Source: an uncultured Lachnospiraceae bacterium (GTDB lineage: Bacteria; Bacillota; Clostridia; Lachnospirales; Lachnospiraceae). Taken from it: a DNA stretch of 61,382 nt. Every line of letters starts with the position of its first letter. Positions within the stretch are counted from its first letter, which is position 1. The DNA lies in contig CAKRAK010000016.1 in assembly GCA_934294885.1 (NCBI GenBank), forward strand, positions 1 through 61,382, written 5' to 3'. The notes below the pieces were generated by a model. That model saw only the letters and a program-made list of their open reading frames with translations. It was not told where the DNA came from and did no database searches. The translations under genes and the position numbers were made by a program. Below, in pieces: positions 50,895-60,068 of the stretch.

Positions 50895-52997
50895 TTATTT
50901 TGTTTCATTATCTGTCAAAAGTTCTGTGGTACTTTTGACTCCGGTTAAAATTGTAGAACCATTGTGCAGCAAGGCGGATGCGGAGGGAGAAACAATTCCA
51001 CCAAGTCCCAATCCGATCAGTGCCGAATTAAATCCTACAATAAACCGATAATTACCATGAATCCGCTGCATCAATGCACAGCTTAATTTTCTGAGTATAA
51101 TCAGTTCTTTTAAATTTTCAGAAGATATCGTAATGTCTGCAATTTCCTTTGCAATTGCCGCACCGGTATCAATTGCGATTCCAACATCAGCCTCTGACAA
51201 TGCAGGAGAATCGTTGACTCCGTCTCCAATCATAATTACCTTATGGCCGGTCTCTCTCTTGTGCTTAACATACATTGCCTTATCTTCCGGTAATACCTCT
51301 GCCTGATATTCATCTAATCCAAGCTTCTCTGCCACACTTTCAGCGGTCTTACGGTTATCACCAGTCATCATACAAATGTTGGTAATTCCCAGACGATGAA
51401 GCTCTTTTATTACATGGGGTGCTTCTTTTCTTACCGGATCAAAAATACATAGCACCGCGGTAAGAACACCATCGATTGCCAGATATACCCTGGAATACTC
51501 CTCCTTCAATGCATCCAGCTTATATGCTTCCTCTTCCGGAATAACACATTCTTCATCCTCTATTACAAAATGATAGCTTCCGATTACAACCTTTTTATCA
51601 CCAATATGACTGCTTACACCATGGGCTACGATATATTCTACCTTTGAGTGTACTTCTTCATGATGCAGATTTTTCTCCAATGCGCCGTTTACAATGGCAT
51701 TTGCCACAGAATGTGGATAATGCTCTTCCAAACAGGCAGCAATACGAAGCATCTCATCTTCATCATTTCCTCCAAGGGCAACAACCTCCATCAATCTTGG
51801 AGTTGCATAAGTAAGTGTTCCCGTCTTATCGAAAACAATGGTATCCGCCTCAGAAATCAGTTCCATAAATTTGCCACCCTTTATGGAAATACCATAGTCT
51901 CTGGCTTCCTTAATTGCCGACAAAACAGCCAATGGCATGGATAATTTCATGGCACAGGAATAATCTACCATCAGGAAAGAAAGCGCTTTTGTTACATTTC
52001 TCGTAAGTGCATAAGTTATTGCAAATCCTGCAAAGCTATACGGAACAAGACTGTCAGCCAGATGGTAAGCCTTTGCCTCCGTGTCTGATTTTAACTTCTC
52101 GGATTCTTCAATCATACGCACAATCTTATCGTATTTTCCGCTTCCGGATTCCTTGGTTACCTCAACAACGCATTCACCTTCTTCCACAACCGTTCCGGCA
52201 TAAACATAACCGCCGGCATGTTTTACAACCGGTTCCGACTCTCCGGTCATTGTAGACTGGTTCACAGTCATTTCACCTTCTATAACCTTACCATCCAAAG
52301 GAATAATATCTGAACTGCGAAGAATAATCCGATCGCCTTTTTTTACACCGGCAACAGATACCTGTATTTCATCGTCTCCGTTTTTCATCCATACCTTATC
52401 AACATTCAAGGACATGGAACGTGCCAAATCCCCAATGGATTTTTTCCTGGTCCAGTCCTCCAAAAGATCTCCGGTATCCAGTAAAAACATAATGGAAGAT
52501 GCTGTTGAATAATCTTTACGCAAAATAGATGCCGTAATGGCAATTCCATCCAACAATTCCACCTTGATGCCGCCTTCCGTAAGAGAATGAACTGCTTTCT
52601 TTATAAAGGCAACACTTTTTATCATCGTCCGAAGAATCCTGATTGGTGCCGGCACTGCCAGCTTAATCAGATTATGACTCAAAACCTGAAATATCAGATT
52701 TTCCTGAAATTCACGATTCAAGCATCTTCCGGTTTCTTCCGGAACCAAAGCAGCCACGGCATCGGAATTCTCATCATAATCAGCCAAAGCATCTCTTAAA
52801 ACTGCAAGATGACCGGCATCACCGGTACGAAAGAAAATCGTTGCATTACCGGTTCTTTCATCTACCGCTACATCCTTTACTTCCGGAATGCTTCTGATAT
52901 AGTATTCCAATAAATCTGCCTGACGATAGGACATGTTGATAATCGGTATCTTAATACGTATTCTTCTGTCAGATTTATGTATAACGATACATCTCAT
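50895..52997 (-). CDS. P1B-type heavy-metal-transporting ATPase
   Basis: A 700-aa membrane pump with a degenerate N-terminal HMA-like domain (about 1-75, lacking CxxC), actuator TGE in MTGESEPVV, phosphorylation site DKTGTLT, and hinge MIGDGVNDSPALSEADVG. The membrane metal site reads YSCAMKLSMP in place of the classical CPC, so it belongs to a divergent P1B group and the metal is uncertain. It forms an operon with a DUF6110-like gene 9 nt upstream. Efflux is more likely than uptake. Confidence 0.92.
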   Translation of the reverse strand: MRCIVIHKSDRRIRIKIPIINMSYRQADLLEYYIRSIPEVKDVAVDERTGNATIFFRTGDAGHLAVLRDALADYDENSDAVAALVPEETGRCLNREFQENLIFQVLSHNLIKLAVPAPIRILRTMIKSVAFIKKAVHSLTEGGIKVELLDGIAITASILRKDYSTASSIMFLLDTGDLLEDWTRKKSIGDLARSMSLNVDKVWMKNGDDEIQVSVAGVKKGDRIILRSSDIIPLDGKVIEGEMTVNQSTMTGESEPVVKHAGGYVYAGTVVEEGECVVEVTKESGSGKYDKIVRMIEESEKLKSDTEAKAYHLADSLVPYSFAGFAITYALTRNVTKALSFLMVDYSCAMKLSMPLAVLSAIKEARDYGISIKGGKFMELISEADTIVFDKTGTLTYATPRLMEVVALGGNDEDEMLRIAACLEEHYPHSVANAIVNGALEKNLHHEEVHSKVEYIVAHGVSSHIGDKKVVIGSYHFVIEDEECVIPEEEAYKLDALKEEYSRVYLAIDGVLTAVLCIFDPVRKEAPHVIKELHRLGITNICMMTGDNRKTAESVAEKLGLDEYQAEVLPEDKAMYVKHKRETGHKVIMIGDGVNDSPALSEADVGIAIDTGAAIAKEIADITISSENLKELIILRKLSCALMQRIHGNYRFIVGFNSALIGLGLGGIVSPSASALLHNGSTILTGVKSTTELLTDNETK

Positions 52998-53006
52998 CTT
53001 TATCTT

Positions 53007-53300
53007 TTACTCCGCATCATCTTTATTTTCATATTCTTCTACAATTGCTTTTGCAGCTTCTACCTGTGCAAGCTTCTGTTCTTCATATCTTTTTTCGTTC
53101 ATATCCTTTGCATCTTCGTAGATGTCGCCACAATTCTCTTTTACAGTTGCAACAGTTTTCATAACACTGTCTTTTCCGCGAAGCACTGCTGCGGTGCAAT
53201 GGGTATATACATTCTTTGCATCCTTACTAGACAATACTGCAACTCCGGCAGTTCCAAAAATCAATCCACCTACAAAAAGTCCTAATTTTTCAAATTTCAT
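53007..53300 (-). CDS. DUF6110-like small protein
   Basis: A 97-aa protein: an N-terminal Gly-rich hydrophobic segment (LGLFVGGLIFGTAGVAVLSS), a middle with YTHCTAAVLRGKDSVM, and a charged C-terminal helix. It resembles the small proteins that accompany this subgroup of metal P-type ATPases in Firmicutes; I assign DUF6110 from pattern memory only. The role, possibly metal delivery or pump regulation, is unknown. Two inverted repeats lie in its upstream region. Confidence 0.7.
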   Translation of the reverse strand: MKFEKLGLFVGGLIFGTAGVAVLSSKDAKNVYTHCTAAVLRGKDSVMKTVATVKENCGDIYEDAKDMNEKRYEEQKLAQVEAAKAIVEEYENKDDAE

Positions 53301-53345
53301 AATAATTCCTCCTTATGTGTCTTTCTTTTCTTCTACCTGTATTCT

Positions 53346-53375
53346 TCAGGTCACACAGCTTTTACGGTAACCTGA
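53346..53375. promoter_or_regulatory. Inverted repeat TCAGGTCAC-N12-GTAACCTGA
   Basis: 8 of 9 arm positions match. It lies about 45 nt upstream of the P-type ATPase operon and about 150 nt from the divergent exporter gene. Operator or hairpin cannot be told apart. Confidence 0.45.
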
Positions 53376-53379
53376 CAGC

Positions 53380-53406
53380 ATAATACAAATGCTTCACTTG
53401 TATTAT
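53380..53406. promoter_or_regulatory. Inverted repeat ATAATACAA-N9-TTGTATTAT
   Basis: Perfect 9-bp arms with a 9-nt spacer, the geometry of a dimeric repressor site, directly beside the previous inverted repeat in the divergent intergenic region. Confidence 0.5.
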
Positions 53407-53523
53407 CAAAAAAAATATATCACTAAGTATTTTTGGTGTCAACGAACTGTGAAAAATAGATTTGACAATTTATTAAACCCATACTAGAATTGTTGTTTGT
53501 GAATTTTACAGGAGGCATATACG

Positions 53524-54297
53524 ATGGACATTCTTTTTACAATATTAGTAACCTTTTTTGCCGGTATGGGTGCCGGTCTTGGAACAGGCTTTGCCGGCAT
53601 GAGTGCAGCCGCAGTCATCAGTCCAATGTTAATCACATTTTTACATATGGAACCTTATATGGCTGTTGGTATTGCCTTATCATCCGATGTTCTTGCCAGT
53701 GCCATATCCGCCTATACCTATCACAAAAATAAAAACCTGGACATTAAAAACGGTCTCATCATGATGGCGAGCGTATTACTGTTTACCGTAGTAGGCAGTT
53801 TTGTTGCAAGTCTGGTGCCATCCACTACCATGGGTAACTTTTCTGTATTTATGACATTTTTATTAGGTATTAAATTTATTCTCAGACCGGTTATGACAAC
53901 CAAGGAAGCCATGGCCTCCGTATCTCCTAAAAAAAGAGCCCTACAGTCTTTACTCTGTGGTGTATTAATCGGTTTTATCTGTGGTTTCATCGGTGCCGGC
54001 GGCGGAATGATGATGCTTCTTATTTTAACCAGTGTGCTTGGATACGAACTGAAAACCGCTGTAGGAACCAGCGTATTCATCATGACCTTTACAGCCCTTA
54101 CAGGAGCCGTTTCCCACTTTATGATTGGTGGACTCCCTGATATTACAATCTGGATATTATGCATTCTCTTCACCCTGATATGGGCAAGAATTGCCGCACT
54201 TTTTGCAAACAAGGCACAGCCAAAAACCCTGAACCGAGCAACCGGAGTTGTACTTGTCATACTGGGAATTGTAATTATGGGCTTCCAATACATTTAA
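53524..54297 (+). CDS. TauE/SafE-family sulfite/anion exporter
   Basis: A 257-aa membrane protein with about eight helices and two related halves: GMGAGLGTGFAGMSAAAVISP in the first and GFICGFIGAGGGMMMLLILT in the second, the Gly-rich signatures of TauE/SafE (DUF81) exporters of sulfite, sulfoacetate or related small anions. Its substrate is unknown. It diverges from the metal ATPase operon and has a clear AGGAGG site. Confidence 0.92.
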   Translation: MDILFTILVTFFAGMGAGLGTGFAGMSAAAVISPMLITFLHMEPYMAVGIALSSDVLASAISAYTYHKNKNLDIKNGLIMMASVLLFTVVGSFVASLVPSTTMGNFSVFMTFLLGIKFILRPVMTTKEAMASVSPKKRALQSLLCGVLIGFICGFIGAGGGMMMLLILTSVLGYELKTAVGTSVFIMTFTALTGAVSHFMIGGLPDITIWILCILFTLIWARIAALFANKAQPKTLNRATGVVLVILGIVIMGFQYI

Positions 54298-54400
54298 CCT
54301 TCCTATATATCATGATATGGTACGAAGCATTTCTCATTTGCCAAGCATAATTTATATCGTATAATCATAATATAGATGTTTCGTGTACATACTACATAAC

Positions 54401-54620
54401 GACAGGTACCTGCAAAACGCTCATCAACCTATATCATTGCGCAAATTTAATATTGTATAGAAGCAGGCTCTTGTAGCACACCGGTACTTAACGAGGGAAA
54501 GCGTTAGCGCATCCCAAGTTTAGTACCGCTGTGTGCGGATGAAGCGCAAGCGTGCCTGCGTTATAAAATATTAAATTTGCACAAACCATAAAGGAAAAAG
54601 CGTTTTGCAAGTACCTGACT
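54401..54620. repeat. Interspersed repeat family B, copy 3, inverted, with outer arms
   Basis: The core 54437-54584 is in reverse orientation to copies 1 and 2, with the GGGAAAGCGTTAGCGCATCCC tip. Outer arms GACAGGTACCTGCAAAACGC (54401-54420) and GCGTTTTGCAAGTACCTG (54600-54617) close the palindrome; their bases differ from copy 2 but still pair. It lies in the 5' region of the cupin gene. Confidence 0.85.
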
Positions 54621-54648
54621 ACTTAACAAAAAAGAAGGGAACCACTTT

Positions 54649-55308
54649 ATGAATCAGGTTTTTACCATTGAACAATTACGCCCAATTCGGGATGGTTTTA
54701 CAATATCCAGAGATACCCGATTAGGCACAACAACAAAAGTAACTCTTTTCTCATTGGGAAAGGATACTTCCATCAGTCAGGAAAGCTATGACCAAATGAC
54801 AATGTATATCGGAGCCGCAGGAAAAGGACATATCATCATCGGAGAAGATGCCAAATATCTTGAGTTGTTACCGGATACTGTACTTCTTGTTCCGAAAAAA
54901 ACGTTATGCGGCATGGAATCCGATTCCGGTATGGTATACACAGAAATCATTTTAGAAAATGACAAAGCAAAGGAGATTATTATGAACCAGAATATTAAAA
55001 CAAACGAAGTATTTGAATTAAAGAATTTGATCAATTATGAAGAAGGCAGTATTGCAAATGTGGATATTGTAAGCGCTCCAACCATGAAATATGTCCTTAT
55101 GGCATTTGACGAAGGAACCGGTCTTACACCACACAGAGCACCGGGCAATGCAATCGTATTTGCGTTGGAAGGAAAGGCAATCATCGGATACGAAGGGAAA
55201 GATTATGACCTTTCAGCAGGCGAATGTTTCCGTTTTGAAAAAAACGGTCTCCACAGTGTAACTGCAAAGGGCAGATTCAAGATGGCATTATTGCTTGTAT
55301 TAGAATAA
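54649..55308 (+). CDS. Bicupin-like protein
   Basis: A 219-aa cytoplasmic protein with two cupin halves. The C-terminal half (about 140-219) has TPHRAPGNAIVFALEGKAIIGY and LSAGECFRFEKNGLHSV, with His and Glu residues in metal-ligand positions. The N-terminal half (about 25-100) is degenerate. Many such proteins bind small ligands or serve as isomerases or dioxygenases; no substrate can be named. Single gene behind repeat family B, with the ribosome site AAGGGA. Confidence 0.85.
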   Translation: MNQVFTIEQLRPIRDGFTISRDTRLGTTTKVTLFSLGKDTSISQESYDQMTMYIGAAGKGHIIIGEDAKYLELLPDTVLLVPKKTLCGMESDSGMVYTEIILENDKAKEIIMNQNIKTNEVFELKNLINYEEGSIANVDIVSAPTMKYVLMAFDEGTGLTPHRAPGNAIVFALEGKAIIGYEGKDYDLSAGECFRFEKNGLHSVTAKGRFKMALLLVLE

Positions 55309-55315
55309 AAATTAC

Positions 55316-55402
55316 AATAAGAGGTCGTCTGAAGCCTGTGCCGGTACTTTACCCCAACTGTCCGTTTTTTGTAACAGACGCTTCAAATGACCTCTTAATC
55401 AT
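55316..55402. terminator. Bidirectional terminator hairpin
   Basis: TAAGAGGTC-TCTGAAGC pairs with GCTTCA-ATGACCTCTTA around a long loop. It separates the cupin gene from the convergent YitT gene. Confidence 0.7.
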
Positions 55403-55421
55403 TTCACCTACATATCTTTTC

Positions 55422-56303
55422 TCACAGATGTTTTTCATATCGTCCGGCAATATGCATGCCTTCCTTTACAACCACAAAAGCATGTTCATCAATTCTTTTT
55501 AACTTCGGACGCAGATGCTCACATTCATACTTAGATAAAATCGTCATAACCATATAAGTCTTTTCTTCGGTATAACCACCCTTTGCCTCCCACCAGGTTG
55601 CATCCCGGTGAAATTCCTGAACAATGCATTTTACAATCTCCTCCGGTGCTTCCTTTGTAAAGATCATAACTTCAACATTAATATTCTGGACATGAGCCTT
55701 ATCGGTCATCAATGTGCTGACAGCAGAATAAATAATACTGTAAATTGCTGTAGGCAGACCGAATAAAATTCCGCAAATTCCATATACCATGCAATTTACA
55801 ATAAGAGAAACCTTTCCAACACTGAAATTTTTGTATTTCTTGGTGAAATACATCCCCACAATATCCATTCCACCACTGGAGCCACCGGAACGAAGAGCAA
55901 TTCCGATACCGCTTCCCGCCATGATTCCTCCAATCATACTGGCTGTCAGAGAATCCGCCACAATAGGAGTCTCCGGAATGGGAATAAAACTTAAAAATAT
56001 AGTCTGACTGATAACACAAATCAAAGTCCTTGCAAAAAAACTCCGACTAATGGACACATAAGCCAATACAAAAAGAGGAATGTTCAACAGCAGATTAATG
56101 ATACCTGCAATGTCAGTGGCTCCCGAAAACCAATGCAAGTAACGAACCAATATGGTACGAAATATCTGACTGATTCCAAGAAGCCCTCCATTGTACAAAT
56201 CCGCAGGCACAATAAACAGGTTAATCCCCATGGCAAATAATAACATTCCCAGAACCGCAACACTGATATGCTGCCAGAATTTTTTACTTCTTATATCCTC
56301 CAT
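55422..56303 (-). CDS. YitT-family membrane protein
   Basis: A 293-aa protein with five or six membrane segments (MGINLFIVPADLYNGGLLGI, GSGIGIALRSGGSSGGMDIV) and a C-terminal cytoplasmic DUF2179 domain (about 210-285) with VMIFTKEAPEEIVKCI. The family is widespread in Firmicutes and its transport or sensing function is not established. Its gene is 24 nt downstream of the MATE gene, in one operon. Confidence 0.93.
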   Translation of the reverse strand: MEDIRSKKFWQHISVAVLGMLLFAMGINLFIVPADLYNGGLLGISQIFRTILVRYLHWFSGATDIAGIINLLLNIPLFVLAYVSISRSFFARTLICVISQTIFLSFIPIPETPIVADSLTASMIGGIMAGSGIGIALRSGGSSGGMDIVGMYFTKKYKNFSVGKVSLIVNCMVYGICGILFGLPTAIYSIIYSAVSTLMTDKAHVQNINVEVMIFTKEAPEEIVKCIVQEFHRDATWWEAKGGYTEEKTYMVMTILSKYECEHLRPKLKRIDEHAFVVVKEGMHIAGRYEKHL

Positions 56304-56327
56304 TTAACCCCTCCAATCTAAATACAA

Positions 56328-57686
56328 TTACATTCCATGTACCTTTTTCCTGACAAAATAAAAACATACGACCTGCATAACAATTGTCAGCAGCCATGAT
56401 GCCGGATATGAAATAAACAGAAAGTCCAAGGTTCTATGATATGGAAATATCCAGTATATCCATACAATTCTCGTTCCCACCGTACCGATTACGGAAAGCA
56501 TCATCGGAACCGCTGAATGACCCATCCCCCTTAAGGCTCCGGGAAACAAATCCATAATACCACACAAAAAGTATGTTACCGTTGTATATAACATAATATC
56601 CATACCACAAGCCACAACATCAGCATTTTTTGTATAAATATGCATCAGCTCCGGGCCAAATGCATAAGCACCTCCCCCGAGAATCAGAGCAACCACGGTT
56701 GTCAGTCCGAGACATTCCAATAATACCTTGTCCATCCGTTTCAATTTTTTCACTCCGTAATTCTGACTGGTAAAGCTCATACATGCCTGCGTAATGGAAT
56801 TTACCGACACATACAAAAATCCTAATATATTATTTGCCGCCGTATACCCTGCCATAGCAATGGAACCAAAGGAATTTACGGAAGACTGTAATAATACATT
56901 GGAAAAATTAATAATAGTGCTTTGGATTCCCGCAGGAACTCCCACCTGAAAAATCTGTCGTACATAACAGGCTTTCATCCCCAGCTTGGAAAACCGCAGT
57001 TGATAGCTTCCCTCAGAAACATACAGGCATCGCAATACCAATACACAGGATACAAACTGGGAAATCACGGTGGCAATGGCAACACCGGCAACTCCGAGCT
57101 GAAAGCGGATTACCAAAACAAGATTCAACACCACATTTATCATTCCCGATACAAAAAGGAACATCAATGGACGTTTTGTGTCCCCTACCGCACGAAGAAT
57201 TGCAGCACCGTAATTATATAACATAAAAAATGGCATCCCACAAAAATAAATCCGCATATAAAGAGTTGCAAGCTTCAACACATCATCCGGTGTATCCATT
57301 AAGACCAGTGCTCCTTTAGCAGAGATAACACCAACGATTCCCATTACAATACCGCTGATCAATGCAAGAGTGATTGCCGTGTGTACCGTCTCTGACATTT
57401 CCTTCTTCTGTCCCATAGCATAAAATCTGGCTGCAAGGACATTGGCTCCCAACGAAATTCCGATAAAAAGATTTACAAATACATTGATCAAAGCCGTTGT
57501 AGAGCCAACCGCCGCTAATGCCTCACTACCTGTAAATCGTCCTACCACTATAATATCTACAGCATTAAACAACAGCTGCAATATTCCGGATAGCATCAAC
57601 GGAACAGAAAATGATATCAACTTGTCCAATATCGATCCATTACACATATCAATTTCATATTTACTTTTCTTTGTCTGAGCATCCAT
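56328..57686 (-). CDS. MATE-family efflux transporter
   Basis: A 452-aa membrane protein with twelve predicted segments. The N-terminus CNGSILDKLISFSVPLMLSG and the repeat signature LLFNAVDIIVVGRFTGSEALA place it in the DinF/NorM-like MATE group, a different subgroup from the gene at 14456. It probably exports cationic or aromatic compounds by Na+ or H+ antiport. Middle gene of the MGMT-MATE-YitT operon. Confidence 0.93.
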   Translation of the reverse strand: MDAQTKKSKYEIDMCNGSILDKLISFSVPLMLSGILQLLFNAVDIIVVGRFTGSEALAAVGSTTALINVFVNLFIGISLGANVLAARFYAMGQKKEMSETVHTAITLALISGIVMGIVGVISAKGALVLMDTPDDVLKLATLYMRIYFCGMPFFMLYNYGAAILRAVGDTKRPLMFLFVSGMINVVLNLVLVIRFQLGVAGVAIATVISQFVSCVLVLRCLYVSEGSYQLRFSKLGMKACYVRQIFQVGVPAGIQSTIINFSNVLLQSSVNSFGSIAMAGYTAANNILGFLYVSVNSITQACMSFTSQNYGVKKLKRMDKVLLECLGLTTVVALILGGGAYAFGPELMHIYTKNADVVACGMDIMLYTTVTYFLCGIMDLFPGALRGMGHSAVPMMLSVIGTVGTRIVWIYWIFPYHRTLDFLFISYPASWLLTIVMQVVCFYFVRKKVHGM

Positions 57687-57719
57687 TTTATACGCCTCAC
57701 TTATGCTGATTTTTTATAC

Positions 57720-58340
57720 CTATATGCCATACTTTTCCAAATCAATCTTTCCGTTTATGACCTCTACACCTTCCGCCCTTAAACGTTCTTCCTGAACATG
57801 CTGTCCCCCAAAGGCAAAGGAACCGGAACATTCCCCTTTTGCATTTACAACCCGGTGACAAGGTATGGTAGAGGGATCCGGATTCTTATGGAGAGCATTT
57901 CCCACTGCTCTTGCCATCCTTTTGTCTCCCGCCAGCTCGGCAATCTGACCGTAGGTTGCCACCCTGCCTTTGGGAATTTTCTTCACCGCCTCATAAATTC
58001 TTTTTGCAGGGGAATCTGTAACCAGATCATAGCTTTCCCCGATCATCCTCTTAACATCCTCTTCCGGAATACTTCCATCCATAATAATGGTGTTCCAATG
58101 CTCCTTGTTCTGATGCCACCCTGCAATAACCGACTCATACGCATCCCGCCAAAAATCTCGCCATTCCGGATCTGCTTTCACATTCAGATTCAAACAACCA
58201 TTTCTTTCATAGGTCCATAAAAACGCTTTTTTACTCCCCTTTACACGAACCAGCTGCCAGTTCGGATCATGAAAGGGTGCATCCTGATAGGTGCCGGGAA
58301 ATGATAACCCATATCGTAACACTTCTTCTCTTGTTGTCAT
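57720..58340 (-). CDS. MmcQ/YjbR domain fused to MGMT-type alkyltransferase
   Basis: A 206-aa fusion. The N-terminal MmcQ/YjbR-like domain (about 1-115, LSFPGTYQDAPFHDPNW and NKEHWNTIIMDG) is a small DNA-binding-like fold. The C-terminal O6-methylguanine-DNA methyltransferase-like domain (about 122-206) has IPKGRVATYGQIAELAG and the active-site STIPCHRVV. The catalytic Cys is present, so repair of O6-alkylguanine is likely. Start at 58340 behind AGGAGG; upstream in-frame ATGs have no site. Confidence 0.92.
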   Translation of the reverse strand: MTTREEVLRYGLSFPGTYQDAPFHDPNWQLVRVKGSKKAFLWTYERNGCLNLNVKADPEWRDFWRDAYESVIAGWHQNKEHWNTIIMDGSIPEEDVKRMIGESYDLVTDSPAKRIYEAVKKIPKGRVATYGQIAELAGDKRMARAVGNALHKNPDPSTIPCHRVVNAKGECSGSFAFGGQHVQEERLRAEGVEVINGKIDLEKYGI

Positions 58341-58506
58341 AATCAACCTCCTGCTATATACAAACACTGCCATTTTTTCTTCGTTATGCCGGGCAAACAT
58401 ATATACTGTAAGCTTGCAGCATGCATCTACTACATCCTTTCGTAAATAACGATACCAATCGGATTCGCAGGCAAGTGAATGGTGTAATTATTTCGAAAAC
58501 GATGTA

Positions 58507-58977
58507 CTAGTCATATATATGTAATTCATGTTCCATCAATTTATTACCTTCATATACCAACCTTAAAGAAAAGAAACGCTGTTCATCTTCTTCCAGCAGC
58601 AACCGTAAAAAGATTGCATCCCCTTCCCATGTAGGCAGGCTCATGACGAACTTCTTATCCACCCAGGATAAGTCGCCCTCTGTACAGGTTATCAGTTCTC
58701 CCTCAAATTTGTCTGCGGTAAATAAACACATTTGCTCCGGTTCATTGATTTCATTACTGATAAAAGTAACAATCCCCCGAAATTTGTACGAGGTCAAAAT
58801 CAATCCGGTTTCTTCTTTTACCTCCCGAAGCAGACACATTTCAGGACTTTCATGAGCAAAAGCATGGCCTCCCACACCAATCCATTTGTCTTTGTTAATA
58901 TCCTTTTCCTTCTTTGTTCGATGAAGCATCAGATATTTTCCGTCATTTTCTATATAACACAAAGTTGTCATTTTCAC
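58507..58977 (-). CDS. Nudix hydrolase, MutT/8-oxo-dGTPase-like
   Basis: About 156 aa. The Nudix box is complete: GGHAFAHESPEMCLLREVKE followed by ETGL, matching G-x5-E-x7-R-E-U-x-E-E-x-G-U. Flanking TTLCYIENDGKYLMLHRT and NKDKWIGVGG are as in MutT-like proteins that hydrolyse oxidised nucleotides. The start is uncertain: GTG at 58977 fits GGACGG best, with ATG 58971 and TTG 58998 as alternatives. A palindrome (59045-59063) lies about 70 nt upstream. Confidence 0.9.
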   Translation of the reverse strand: MKMTTLCYIENDGKYLMLHRTKKEKDINKDKWIGVGGHAFAHESPEMCLLREVKEETGLILTSYKFRGIVTFISNEINEPEQMCLFTADKFEGELITCTEGDLSWVDKKFVMSLPTWEGDAIFLRLLLEEDEQRFFSLRLVYEGNKLMEHELHIYD

Positions 58978-59139
58978 AATTACATTCCGTCCTTCCAATC
59001 ATTTGTATTTTCTGTTTACGCGATACCGATTCTTCCATAAAACGCTTACTTGGATCAAGTAAGGCAACTACTGCTAATTTATACATTATATTTTATCGTA
59101 CCTGTCCGTTTATTGCAAACACCGGAAACACACGGTTAC

Positions 59140-59356
59140 TGTCAAGTAATCGTTGGCACGGTTCCTACCCGGATGGCTCCTACTCAGATGGCTCCTACCC
59201 GGACGCTTTCTTACGCAGTGATGGTTCCTTTCAAGGACCGTTCCCACTGTCTGCTTCTCGTAGCGGTACTAAATTCGTGCTTCGCACTTATTAAGTACCG
59301 ACGGAAGCAGATGTCCTTATAAGGAATCCATCATCTGCTTTCGAAAGCTGTTTTTT
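59140..59356. repeat. Interspersed repeat family A, full copy
   Basis: Same architecture as 153-339, with a 15-bp segment (GGCTCCTACCCGGAT type) present three times near the left end. The inner stem reads CTGCTTC/GGAAGCAG where the other copy has CTGCTCC/GGGAGCAG, a compensatory pair. It ends in GCTTTCGAAAGC and a T run. Confidence 0.88.
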
Positions 59357-59377
59357 CACATAATCATCCTATTACAC

Positions 59378-59409
59378 AAAAAAACGTAGCAGCCATTAAA
59401 ACTGCTACG
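59378..59409 (-). terminator. Terminator of the two-gene membrane protein unit
   Basis: CGTAGCAG/CTGCTACG stem followed on the minus strand by seven T. Confidence 0.88.
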
Positions 59410-59468
59410 CTAAGAAATCTAATTTTTAAAAGGGAGCACATCAAATCCCAAACATCCCTTTATGTATT

Positions 59469-60050
59469 TTAATTTGTAATAACGGATTCTGACGTAACCG
59501 TTTTCTTTAAAAAATCTGCCGCCTGAGCTGCCAGTGCAGCCGGCATCGCCATGGTACATACGCTGCCATCCTTCATGAGACAATGCAGTCTTTCAATCGT
59601 CGTCTTTCCATTCTGTACACTGTCAATTCCCATTTTCATAATATCCTGCGTACGAATTACAACCCATCTGCCCCGCTCTCTCAAAAGACCGAATTGAGTG
59701 GAAATAAAGAAGATATCCCGTCCGAGTTTTTGACAAAAAACAGTTCCTTCATCCAGATTTGCCTCGAACTGCTCCAAATAAATTCCCTTTTCCGCAACCA
59801 GCTTTCGGATTCGTTTTTTATCAAGCCCAAACAACAGGAAAAATCCATTTACCGCAATCAATCCAATTCCTGCGACAAAAAACAGTAAATAAATCCGGTT
59901 AATGCCATAAAACATATCCACAAATTTACCCGGGCTCATAAAATAATATAACACTACCCATACAAAAAGCATTGCAATTCCGCCAAATATACCATTCATT
60001 CGAACCTTTTTACAGACCTGATAAATATTACCTTTTCCCATATCCTTCAT
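59469..60050 (-). CDS. Membrane protein of unknown function, 193 aa
   Basis: Two N-terminal membrane helices (about 21-40 and 52-73) and a C-terminal cytoplasmic domain of about 115 residues with GRDIFFISTQFGLLRERGRW and TTIERLHCLMKDG, reminiscent of small PH-like or DUF6709-like domains. I cannot assign a function. It follows the next gene by 18 nt, and both share the same GGGGGAGAAGA ribosome site, so they are one operon. Confidence 0.78.
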   Translation of the reverse strand: MKDMGKGNIYQVCKKVRMNGIFGGIAMLFVWVVLYYFMSPGKFVDMFYGINRIYLLFFVAGIGLIAVNGFFLLFGLDKKRIRKLVAEKGIYLEQFEANLDEGTVFCQKLGRDIFFISTQFGLLRERGRWVVIRTQDIMKMGIDSVQNGKTTIERLHCLMKDGSVCTMAMPAALAAQAADFLKKTVTSESVITN

Positions 60051-60068
60051 CGTTCTTCTCCCCCTGTC

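Larger units (their letters stand above)
58999..59468. other. Intergenic region: palindrome, repeat A, terminator
   Basis: No gene is seen. It contains the palindrome CTTACTTG-GAT-CAAGTAAG (59045-59063), a full repeat family A copy (59140-59356) and a terminator (59378-59409). Confidence 0.8.
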
